From: Lentzea pudingi
GTDB taxonomy: Bacteria > Actinomycetota > Actinomycetes > Mycobacteriales > Pseudonocardiaceae
Length of the DNA: 64,000 nt
Direction of reading: 5' to 3'
Assembly (NCBI RefSeq): GCF_014646255.1
Contig: NZ_BMNC01000003.1
Coordinates: 558,001-622,000, forward strand
How positions within the stretch are numbered: position 1 is the first letter of the stretch; every line of letters starts with the position of its first letter. Below the pieces are notes generated by a model. It did no database searches. It was not told the origin of the DNA and saw only the letters and a program-made list of their open reading frames with translations. Shown here one piece after another: positions 42,832-51,145 of the stretch. A program made the position numbers and the translations under genes.

Positions 42832-43622
42832 GGCTGCTCCAGAGGCGACAGGACCGTGACGACCTGCCGGTGCGAGTCGAGCGCGGCGCGGTGCCGCAGC
42901 GCGAGCTTGGCCAGAGCGTTGACCTGCGCCCGCTGGTCCGCCACGTCGGCCTGTCCCGGCACACCCTCTTCTGGCACCGGGAGGTCGAGGTGGACGATCG
43001 TGTCGAGCGCGGCCAGGACGTGCCCGGCCGCGGCGAGGTCGGCCGCGTTGCGCAGACCAGCCGTGGCCCTGTCGAACGCTGCCCGCAGTCGTGCGCCGCA
43101 GTCCTCGTCCTCCTGATCGCCGAGTCGTTCCGCCTCACCGATCACCAGGCGCGCGCGGGCGATCCGGCGGTCGGTCGTGCGGCGCAACAGGGAACAGAGC
43201 ACCGCCAGTTCAGGGTGGCTCGCGACTCTCGGCGCCTGACCCTGCGGGTTCCAGATGCTGTCGTCCGGAGTCTTCCGCCTGCGTGCCAACGTGTGCGGGG
43301 CGGTGGCCGCATCGGCGGCCACCAGCATCGCGGTGTCCGCGGTGGCGGACACCATCCGTTCCGCGTCGCCGTGGCGCTCGCCGCGGTCGAGGAGGACGGC
43401 TCCCTCCTCCTGGCGAAGCAGGACGGACACGACCTCACGCGTCAGGCGGGTCAGCCTGCCGGGGTGTTCCGGCCGCTGTGCGCACATGCGGGTCACCGCG
43501 TTCCGCACCAGCGCGGAGTGCGCACGCCTGCGGCGGATGCCCAGCACCCACGCCAGCGCGGTGGCCACCAGTGCGATCACGAGCGCTGCCACCAGCGCCC
43601 ACAACACGTTGTTCCAGTCCAC
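42828..43622 (-). CDS. N-terminally anchored helical protein, first gene of the block
   Basis: A 264-aa protein with one hydrophobic helix at residues 7-30 (ALVAALVIALVATALAWVLG) followed by a basic stop-transfer stretch (RRRRAHS). The remaining 230 residues are a helical cytosolic domain. GTG at 43622, GGAG five bases ahead. It starts 75 bp after the CHAT2 gene; no terminator is obvious between them, so the block may be co-transcribed with CHAT2. Confidence 0.68.
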   Translation of the reverse strand: MDWNNVLWALVAALVIALVATALAWVLGIRRRRAHSALVRNAVTRMCAQRPEHPGRLTRLTREVVSVLLRQEEGAVLLDRGERHGDAERMVSATADTAMLVAADAATAPHTLARRRKTPDDSIWNPQGQAPRVASHPELAVLCSLLRRTTDRRIARARLVIGEAERLGDQEDEDCGARLRAAFDRATAGLRNAADLAAAGHVLAALDTIVHLDLPVPEEGVPGQADVADQRAQVNALAKLALRHRAALDSHRQVVTVLSPLEQP

Positions 43623-43697
43623 GTTGTCTCCATGACGGATTACCGGCCTCGGCCGATCTGGTGAGCTCGTTCCCGTCCATTTCGGACCCGGCGTGCC

Positions 43698-46600
43698 TCA
43701 GCCTCCGTGGTGCGCGATTGCCGCCCACTCGTCTATGGCGGACCGCTCGAGCAGTTCTCGCTGCACCTCGCGCAGAGCGGCACCGGGAGTGCTGCCGTCC
43801 GCCGACGCCAGCAGGTGGTGGACGCGCCGCACCAGGTCACCGGAGGTCGGCCATCGGGCCGCGAGGACGTGCCGCGCTCCACCGGCCAGGAAGCGCGCCG
43901 GCAACGTTTTGGCGTCGTCGTGGACGTCCCCGCGCAGCACGTGGTCCGGGAGTGTCACCAGCCCCACGTCTGCTGGTGGCGGCACCAGGTCACCGCCGTG
44001 CAAGGTGAGCGCGGACCTGCCGGGATCGTCGAGTTCGGACGTCGCGCGGCAGCCCAGATGCAGGACGTCGAGGCCGTGCGCCATGGCGGCGAGCACTTCC
44101 TCCGGCGTACCCGCGCCGTCAGGCGACTGCCGCCACGGTCGTGGTGGACCACCATGACCGCCGAGGAACACACCGCCACAACGGCTTTCGTCGCGCATGC
44201 TCTCGGCCGTCACGGCGGCTGCGGCGGCGTCCCTGCCTGGATTGCCGACGAACACGGCCCGAGGGGGAACGGCCGTGCCGCCGACGTGAGTGGACAGCAC
44301 GGCAGCGGCGGGAACCAGCGTGATCTCGTTGTCCTGCAGCAGGAACCGGCGCCGGCCGTCCACGTCCCGGTGTGCCGCCTCCCAGGGCACGCGACCCAGT
44401 TCGCCCACTGGCACCAGTGCGAGCCGTGCGTCCTGCCAGGGTTCGAACACCGGACCGGCGACCTCCCAAGCCCATGCGCACAGCGCGGTGACCTCGTCCC
44501 GCCACACCTGCCGGCGCGGTGCCGTTCTGGCGTCCGCCTGGAAGGTCTCGAGAGCCCTGCGGAAACGGGAGATCCGTTCGACGCGCAGCAGAGGAAGCGG
44601 GGTCACGCGGACCGGTCTGTCCGCAGGCACGACCACACCCACGCCAACGTGGAGATCGTTGCGCGGCAGGAGGTAGATGAGCGCGTCGGTGCCGGTGGCG
44701 CGAAGAGCGGACTGCACCTCGGCGGTTCCGAACCCGCGCGGAACGATGTCCAACGCCATCGCTCTCCTGGTTTCCAGCACCCGCACGAGGCCGTCGTCGT
44801 CCTCGTCGGCGAGGCACCACACGGTCACCTGCTCGCCGTTCGAGTGGGCCGCGGTCAGGCCGAGTTCGCGGCTTCGCTCGCGGTCACCGGGAAGGCCCCG
44901 CGAGCGCAGCCGGCGGGCGAGCCCGAGTGCCGCCTCCGGGTGCCCGGAGCGCGACCACTCGGCTTCCGCCGAGGCCATCTCCTCGTCGCGAGCTTCGGGC
45001 TGCGTCGGCAGCAGCTTCACCATCGTGGCCCTGGCGACGCCGGAGGCGATCCCCACGAGGAGCTCCTGCGGAGATCCCTTCGGAGAGTCGGCAGCGAACT
45101 GCTCGACGACCTGCTGGAGCGCGAGCGCCCGGTCCACGTCTCCCGCCATCACCGCGGACCGCAGTTCAGCCGCCTTGCCGAACAGGGAGTCGAAGTCGGA
45201 GACGGGGTTCAGAACCTCCGCGGGGACCTCCGGCGCGGTGCTGCGCGGCGTACCGAAACCCATGGACAGCAGGCGCACGGAGTGCTGCAGCCGATCCCGT
45301 TCCGCGCCGGGGGCGAGCGCGTCGACCCGCCACGCCAGTGCGATGTAGTCACTCGTCAGCGCACGGAAGTCCTGGCCGGCTCGGAGACGCTCCGACAACG
45401 CGCGGGTCAGCGCGATCATTTCCGCTCCGACCGCGTCGGCCTCGGAGTCGGGTCTGGTCGTGCGGAACAAGTCGTAGAAGGGCGTCATCAGGGCGAGTTC
45501 CAGCGGATCGGCGGACCCGCCCGCCACGTACGCTCGGTTGATCGAGCTCAGATAGGCGACGAGACCGGCGAGCGCGTTGTTCTCCGCGTCCGGCATGTTC
45601 TTCCGCACCGTGTCGGCGAGGTCGCACAGGTCCCGCAACTCCACGCCCAGGTCGTCGTCCGGCCGCGTCAGCTCGGCCATCCACCGAGTGCGCAGGAGCA
45701 GCAGCCTGATCGTCAGCTGCGCGCGGAGCCGCTGGTCGATGTCCGGCGGTGCGTCCAGCACCGCGCGTTCTGCGTCGGCCAGCCAGTCGCGCACGTCGTA
45801 GCGGGCCAGCACGGTGTGGACACCGAACTGCTCGGCCGCGGCCTCCGCCGCCTCGAAGCGGGTGATCCTCAGCTGAACGGTTCCGTCGTGCTCCTCGCCT
45901 GCCACGGCCAGAGCGGCACCGGCCCAGTCGAGCACCGGCCAGAGGTGCTCCGCGCCGACCAGGCGGGTGAGGGAGGCGTGCGCGTCGGCGAGCATGCTCA
46001 GCACCCAGGCCGAGCGGCCTGCCGCGGTGTCGGCGACCTCGGTCAGCGCCCGCACTCCGGCCAGAAGCCCGTCGGCGTCGTCCCGGTCGTTCGCGCGCAG
46101 GCACTTCAGGACGCCGTGATTGGTCGCGTGATCCGGGTCGAGCTCCTCGACGGCCAGCACGGCGTCGTACTCGCGGAGGGCCTCGTCGGCGTCGTCGGTC
46201 GTGTCGCGTTCCAGGTACCGGACGCACAGCAGGCCCGCCAGCAGTGTTCTGGCCTGGTGGACACCCGGCATCTCCGCCACAAGATCGCGCAGCGCGCTCG
46301 CCGCGGTGATCGCGGCGTCGAGCAGGGGCAACTCACCGGTGAGCCGGTGGCGCTCCTCTTGTACGAGTGCGAGCGCTTCCCAGGCCTCCGGACGACTCGT
46401 GTCTCCTTCGGGCAGTTCGGCGAGGACGGCTGTGAGGCCGGTCGCCGCGTGCTCCAGATGGCCGAGGTCGAGCGTGTGCGGGTAGGCCCAGCGGTGTGCC
46501 AGCGCCAGTTCTCGCTGGAAGGACAGCAGTTCTTCGCGGTCGTGCACGACGGCGGCGTGACCGGCGAGGGCATCGAGGAGCCGGCCTGCCTCCTCGGCGG

Positions 46601-47033
46601 TGAAGTCGCCGGTGGCGAGCCGGACCTTGGTCAGTTCGGCGGTGTCGACCGCGGCCCACTCGGCGAGGTCCGCGGGTGCGCTCGCGTCCGCGGCCACGAG
46701 CGCGAGGTTCGAGAGCGCCGAGGCGAGCAGTTCCTCGGATCCGGTGTGCTCAGCGAGGTAGGTGAGGGCGCCCGCGGAGCGGAACCGCCACAGGTGAGCG
46801 CAGGGGTGGCCGGGCAGGTGGCGCAGCGCGAAATCGATCAGGTCGACGCCGCGCTGAACCTCGTGGGGTTCCGCTGCCTCCTCGGCGTCGTCGAGCAGGT
46901 CGAGCAGTGCTAGCCCTGTCGACCCGGCATCCACCGGGTCCACGGCGTTCTCGTCGGCCCGCAACGACTCCGCGAGCCGTGCGGCGTTCAGCCGAAGGTC
47001 GTCGGGCGGTGGCTCGGGCATCGGTTCAGACAT
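43698..47033 (-). CDS. CHAT-domain protein without catalytic dyad (CHAT2)
   Basis: An 1111-aa protein. The first 750 residues are TPR-like helices and the C-terminal 330 fit the CHAT fold. The usual HLxCHG is replaced by VLHLGCRAT, with R996 where the catalytic His belongs. The usual SACxTG strand reads LVTLPDHVLRG with no Cys. The surrounding fold (GARHVLAARWPTSGDLVRR) is preserved, so it looks like a pseudoprotease kept for binding or sensing. The ATG at 47033 overlaps the upstream gene by eight bases and has GGGAGG nine bases before; the extension to 47174 is rejected. Confidence 0.82.
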   Translation of the reverse strand: MSEPMPEPPPDDLRLNAARLAESLRADENAVDPVDAGSTGLALLDLLDDAEEAAEPHEVQRGVDLIDFALRHLPGHPCAHLWRFRSAGALTYLAEHTGSEELLASALSNLALVAADASAPADLAEWAAVDTAELTKVRLATGDFTAEEAGRLLDALAGHAAVVHDREELLSFQRELALAHRWAYPHTLDLGHLEHAATGLTAVLAELPEGDTSRPEAWEALALVQEERHRLTGELPLLDAAITAASALRDLVAEMPGVHQARTLLAGLLCVRYLERDTTDDADEALREYDAVLAVEELDPDHATNHGVLKCLRANDRDDADGLLAGVRALTEVADTAAGRSAWVLSMLADAHASLTRLVGAEHLWPVLDWAGAALAVAGEEHDGTVQLRITRFEAAEAAAEQFGVHTVLARYDVRDWLADAERAVLDAPPDIDQRLRAQLTIRLLLLRTRWMAELTRPDDDLGVELRDLCDLADTVRKNMPDAENNALAGLVAYLSSINRAYVAGGSADPLELALMTPFYDLFRTTRPDSEADAVGAEMIALTRALSERLRAGQDFRALTSDYIALAWRVDALAPGAERDRLQHSVRLLSMGFGTPRSTAPEVPAEVLNPVSDFDSLFGKAAELRSAVMAGDVDRALALQQVVEQFAADSPKGSPQELLVGIASGVARATMVKLLPTQPEARDEEMASAEAEWSRSGHPEAALGLARRLRSRGLPGDRERSRELGLTAAHSNGEQVTVWCLADEDDDGLVRVLETRRAMALDIVPRGFGTAEVQSALRATGTDALIYLLPRNDLHVGVGVVVPADRPVRVTPLPLLRVERISRFRRALETFQADARTAPRRQVWRDEVTALCAWAWEVAGPVFEPWQDARLALVPVGELGRVPWEAAHRDVDGRRRFLLQDNEITLVPAAAVLSTHVGGTAVPPRAVFVGNPGRDAAAAAVTAESMRDESRCGGVFLGGHGGPPRPWRQSPDGAGTPEEVLAAMAHGLDVLHLGCRATSELDDPGRSALTLHGGDLVPPPADVGLVTLPDHVLRGDVHDDAKTLPARFLAGGARHVLAARWPTSGDLVRRVHHLLASADGSTPGAALREVQRELLERSAIDEWAAIAHHGG

Positions 47034-47976
47034 GGGCGATGACCTCCCGAACCTCGGCCAGTGCCCCGTCGAACCGCAGTTGGTCCGCGAGCAGTGAGGC
47101 GGCCTGGTGCCGGGGGACGAGCCCGCGGTCGGCGAGCTGGACCACGGCGGTGCGGAGGGCCTGGGGCTGCGCACCGGACGGCGCCGAGGCGACGGCCGTG
47201 GCGATCACGTCCACGACGACCGCGTCGGAGCTGTGAGCGTTCTCGTGGTCACCGGAGGTCCAGGCGCTGTCGTCCTCCAGCGGCTGCGTGTGCGCGTCCG
47301 GGCGCCGGCCGAGCGGTCGGTCGATGTAGGCGTCGTACCAGGACACGTACTCCGGGGAGGTGCGGGTGCCGACGTTGACGCGGTGCCCGCCGCTGCACAC
47401 CGACTTGACCGTGCGCAGGATCGCGGGCAGGCGCTCGAGGTAGTAGGGGATGGGCTGGTCGAACTCCTTGGCACAGCGTTCGGCCAGCCTGCGTAACAGG
47501 TAGGCCTGCCCGGGTAAGGGCGACGAGTAGCCGGCCTCGTCCGCCAGGTGACCCAGCACCGCACGGTGCTCCTCGTCGGGTAGCGCGCGGCCGAACCTGT
47601 TGTGTCGCACGGTTTTCGGTTTCACCTGCGCGCCCTGGTGGGCTCGGTAGCCGCGGAACACGTCGACCACCCGCTTGCGCACGTGGGACCGCACCGCCCC
47701 GATGAGGTTGGTGCGGTCGGCACCGTGTTCCGTCAGGAAATCGCAGACGATCTGCAACACGTCCACCACCAGGTCACGACATACGCACTCGCCGGTCAAC
47801 TCGAACAGGGCGGACCGCTGGGCACGCCCGACGCGGAGTCCGGGCATCGCGAGCGTCATGTCGCACCGGCTGACGAGGTGGCTGCGGTGCAGGTCGGTTC
47901 GGGGCTTGTGCAGCTCGGCCAGTGTGACCTGAACGACTTCGGCCGAAAGGAGGAACGTCTGCGGCGGCAAAATCAT
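47026..47976 (-). CDS. Sigma-factor-like regulator preceding CHAT2, 316 aa
   Basis: Paralogue of the protein at 30057. Both share an NLxGxVR helix followed by Arg-rich helices (VRKRVVDVFRGYRAHQG) and the motif WYDAYIDRPLG (near residue 205 here as well). The first 100 residues include SRCDMTLAMPGLRVG, and the C-terminus is helical. The sigma-70 region-2-like reading is tentative. ATG at 47976, AGGA seven bases before. It overlaps the CHAT2 start. Confidence 0.68.
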   Translation of the reverse strand: MILPPQTFLLSAEVVQVTLAELHKPRTDLHRSHLVSRCDMTLAMPGLRVGRAQRSALFELTGECVCRDLVVDVLQIVCDFLTEHGADRTNLIGAVRSHVRKRVVDVFRGYRAHQGAQVKPKTVRHNRFGRALPDEEHRAVLGHLADEAGYSSPLPGQAYLLRRLAERCAKEFDQPIPYYLERLPAILRTVKSVCSGGHRVNVGTRTSPEYVSWYDAYIDRPLGRRPDAHTQPLEDDSAWTSGDHENAHSSDAVVVDVIATAVASAPSGAQPQALRTAVVQLADRGLVPRHQAASLLADQLRFDGALAEVREVIAHV

Positions 47977-48104
47977 GAGAGTTTCCTACACTAACAGAAG
48001 TTTCTATGTGAACACGGGTTGCTGAACCGTGACGAACGTGCGGCCTACGCGATCCCCACCGGCGGGTGTGCGAGTGTTTCGGTGCCGTGGAATAGGAGTG
48101 AGTG
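47977..48104. promoter_or_regulatory. Divergent control region sigma-like gene / 678-aa orphan
   Basis: A 128-bp gap. It contains two AGTTTC elements (47980-47985 and 47999-48004), spaced 19 bp, close to the minus-strand gene start and followed by CTA or TAT. The ribosome site AGGAG (48094-48098) belongs to the rightward gene. No clear -10/-35 pair. Confidence 0.35.
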
Positions 48105-50141
48105 ATGGCGTTGCTGCCCGCTGTCGTACCTGGGCTGATCGAGAAGAGGGCCGAGCTGGTGCCCGCCCGGTTCGCCAGGAAGGTCGCTGCGCTGTTCGGC
48201 GTGCCCTCCGAGTCGAACCCCTTCCGCCCCATGACGTGGGTCTGCGACTTCACCACCATCACGGTGTCCGAAATCGCCCGTGGTGCTCCGCTGCCGACGA
48301 GGGCTGCCGCGGCTGAGCTGCGCGGGCAACCGCACGAGGGCGAATGGCTCGAACATGGCCGAGCCGTGCTCGCCGTCGGTGGCAAGACGTTGCCGAACGA
48401 GATCGTGGCCGCGACGGTCAACCGCTTCGGTCCCGACACCAAGGCCGCGGTGGTGCTCAGCGCGACGAACGTGCTCCTCGCCCCCGTGACCACGGCGATC
48501 GCCGCCGGGCTGCCGTTGCTGCGTGGCGCGGACGGCGGCGAACTCCCCACGGTGCAGTGGATCGCGGCCTGGGCGGCTACTGCGGTCGAGGTCTACCGTT
48601 CGCAGCCGGCCCTGGTCCTCGCGGCCGTCAAGGCACGCTCGATCCAGCGCGAGTCGCTCACCGCTCCGGTGTTCCCGTGGGCGGACCGGCTGGCGGGCAA
48701 TGCCAAGGCCCGTTGCGAGATGGGCGCGGTGGCACCGCCACCGCCCGACCCGGTGACGAGACCGGCAGACCTCGACTTCATCGACCGCATCGCGGTCAAA
48801 CGGCTTGACGCGGCCGGAGGGCTGCCGATCGACGAATCCGACGCGGTGCCATTCGGCGGCGGGCCGAGCATCGGTGAACGGATGGCGGCACTGCTGGTGC
48901 GGTTGCTCGCGGACATGGGGTCGCCGGACAGCGTCGGCCACGTGTGGGTCAGCGAACGTCAGCCCGGTCAGGCGGTCGCCGAGGCCATGCTGCCCTCGTC
49001 CGGACTGGTTCGTGAGCTCGTCGAAGCCTGGGCTCACGGACCTGGCGAACTGCCGCATTCCGACGAGTTCACCGACGCGCTCGGCGACGCGATGGCGCAG
49101 CCCGTGCGGCTGCCCGCACCGCGCGAAGTGGCCGCGCTCCCGGTGCTCGCGCGCCGTGTGGTGGTGCTCGCAGCCATGGGCGTCGTGCGTCAGATGGGAT
49201 TGCTGGCGCCGTCGAGGTGGGTGTGCGGGCCCGAGTTCGCTGCTTTGCTCGATGACGTCGAGGAACTGCTCGGCACCCTGCCCTCCGGCGATCCGATCGT
49301 GCCGGAGACGCGCCTGCGCGTCGCGGTGCAGCGGGCAAGCGTCCAACGGCACGACGGCCACGCCGGTCACGAGACCGTGACCGCGCTGCTCCGCGCCGCC
49401 GACGACTGCCTGGTCTCCGCCGTCCTGGACCGCGGCATGCTCGCGGACGTGCTGGTGGTCGTGTGCGTCGAGCTCTTCCAGTTGCGCGAGATGGCCGGGG
49501 ACCAGGCCGTGCTGACCGAGGCGGTGCACCGCTACTGGCGCGCGTTCGCCGACGCCGTCGAGGTGGACGTCTTCAACCCGGACGTGGATCGCACCGGCCT
49601 GAGCTTCCAGCTGCACAACTACGCGGCCTTCCTCGGCGGCAACCGGGACAGCGAAGCGGATCTGCGTGCGGCGCTGCACCTGTTCGCCAAGGCGGTGATC
49701 CCGGGCAGGTCCCGGTTGTACAACCGGGACAGGGACATCCGCCCGATCGCCCGCAGCTGGTACCTCGCCGCCGAGACGGCCGCCGCGCTGGCCGAGGTCC
49801 TGCTGGCCGCGGGTGCCGAGGACGAGGCATTGCAGTGGATCGCGCAGGCGTTTGAGTGGGTGGGCAACGTCTTGGCCGACCGCCGGTTCGCACAGGGCAA
49901 GCTGCACCCGAGGCTGGACGACTGCCTGTTCGCACTGAGGGCGGCGCCGGTCCTGCTGCTCGCGGTCGAGCACGACGTCCCCACCGACAGCGCGGCGGCT
50001 CTGCGTCGCGCTGACGAGCTCGTGCAGCTCATCGAGCTGTGGTTGAAGGAGAACACCGACGGGCAGGTCGAGAGGTCCCGCTACCACGTGAAAGTCGTGG
50101 GACTGCGCAACCGCGTCACCGCAGCCAGGGCGCGTGCCTGA
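48105..50141 (+). CDS. 678-aa protein of unknown function
   Basis: A long, mainly helical soluble protein. A compact alpha/beta part (1-130, including TWVCDFTTITVSEIARG and VAATVNRFGPDTKAAVVLSATNVLL) is followed by helical repeats to the end. The last 170 residues resemble TPR units (SWYLAAETAAALAEVLLAAGAEDEALQWIAQAFEW). No membrane segment or catalytic motif seen. ATG at 48105 with AGGAG six bases upstream; GTG one codon earlier is possible. It diverges from the sigma-like/CHAT2 genes and is probably part of the same system. Confidence 0.72.
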   Translation: MALLPAVVPGLIEKRAELVPARFARKVAALFGVPSESNPFRPMTWVCDFTTITVSEIARGAPLPTRAAAAELRGQPHEGEWLEHGRAVLAVGGKTLPNEIVAATVNRFGPDTKAAVVLSATNVLLAPVTTAIAAGLPLLRGADGGELPTVQWIAAWAATAVEVYRSQPALVLAAVKARSIQRESLTAPVFPWADRLAGNAKARCEMGAVAPPPPDPVTRPADLDFIDRIAVKRLDAAGGLPIDESDAVPFGGGPSIGERMAALLVRLLADMGSPDSVGHVWVSERQPGQAVAEAMLPSSGLVRELVEAWAHGPGELPHSDEFTDALGDAMAQPVRLPAPREVAALPVLARRVVVLAAMGVVRQMGLLAPSRWVCGPEFAALLDDVEELLGTLPSGDPIVPETRLRVAVQRASVQRHDGHAGHETVTALLRAADDCLVSAVLDRGMLADVLVVVCVELFQLREMAGDQAVLTEAVHRYWRAFADAVEVDVFNPDVDRTGLSFQLHNYAAFLGGNRDSEADLRAALHLFAKAVIPGRSRLYNRDRDIRPIARSWYLAAETAAALAEVLLAAGAEDEALQWIAQAFEWVGNVLADRRFAQGKLHPRLDDCLFALRAAPVLLLAVEHDVPTDSAAALRRADELVQLIELWLKENTDGQVERSRYHVKVVGLRNRVTAARARA

Positions 50142-51145
50142 GCGCTGACGATCGTCTGAGTCGCCTTCCGGGCCGCCATGTCCGGGTGGAGGTGATTGAC
50201 GATGTCCGGAGGCGGCAACGGAGATGACAGCAAGCGGTGACGAGTCGGTGCAAAGGTGAGACGCACCATTTGAAGCGGGCGCGGGCGGCGATGTCGCCTG
50301 CCCGTGCCTGCTCGTCGTCGACAGCGGCGGAGTCACGCATTACACATAGCAACTGCACCCGTATGCCGTTACGTATGGAATACTGTCCCTATATGACCAA
50401 CCATTGTTGAACTGCGGTGATAGTGCAAACAAATGCGCTAGTCCGGTGTAGCGCGCCTCGCACGTAACGTTGTCAACGACGATTCGGATGATAGGGTTGA
50501 CCCGGAGTCTGGGAATCTGCAATGGTCGGACGAGCGGTTCTTCGGTTGCGAGTTGATTTACGTTTTTTACTCTTTGTTCTTAGATTGGACGACTTATCGC
50601 TACGACCGGCCACCATGCCTGGGGTCGTTCGCTACGAGCTGCTCGTGCCCGTCCAGACGTTCGATCAACTTCCATTTCCGAGGGGAGACTTGAGTTCCCG
50701 CGCGCAGCAAGCTTGCGCGGTTTGCGTGTTCTCACTACAACCACCGACGGCCACACCGAGCGCGGGACCACGTTCCACAACGACCCGATTACCCGCTCAC
50801 AGAGTCAGGTTGTAGGGCCGTTCGTCGTCGGCGAGTACTCGGCGGCTTGATCAACGAGCACGACCCTGCGGCGACCTGAGGATCAGGTCAGACCATCAAG
50901 CCTCGTTTGGCACCCCACAGGTCCCCGCTCCGCGCAGCAGGATCTATCGCGCGGTGATCACGTCGAATGTTCCTCACACGTTGTGCTTGGCAGCCGCCAG
51001 CTGCAGATATTCGAACCCGCAGGAAAAGGGACAGCTCGATTCGAAGGCGGACGGAGAAGGGGCCATCGGCGGCACGGCTGACTCTGTCTGAGCGCTCATA
51101 GGCGAACATCGGTGGGGTGCTTCTGCTGGCAGTACGAGACCGGAC
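50142..51145. other. One-kilobase AT-richer gap without a convincing gene
   Basis: A hairpin at 50282-50304 (CGGGCGGCGA / TCGCCTGCCCG, one bulge) could terminate the rightward gene. About 50340-50620 is clearly less GC-rich than the surroundings. It holds short repeats such as CGTATG twice around CCGTTA and the near-palindrome CGTTGTCAACG. A 97-codon rightward reading from 50522 lacks a ribosome site and natural composition. A second frame there ends QVVGPFVVGEYSAA and may be a decayed gene tail. I see no tRNA, transposase or repeat array. Confidence 0.4.

Noticed and set aside
31288..43622. Type VI secretion system
   Set aside because: Kinase, FHA, Clp and OmpA-like proteins are present, but no sheath, tube, spike or baseplate homologue is visible, and the host is evidently a Gram-positive actinomycete.
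50522..50815. 97-codon rightward reading frame in the AT-richer gap
   Set aside because: No ribosome site, unnatural composition and no recognisable domain.
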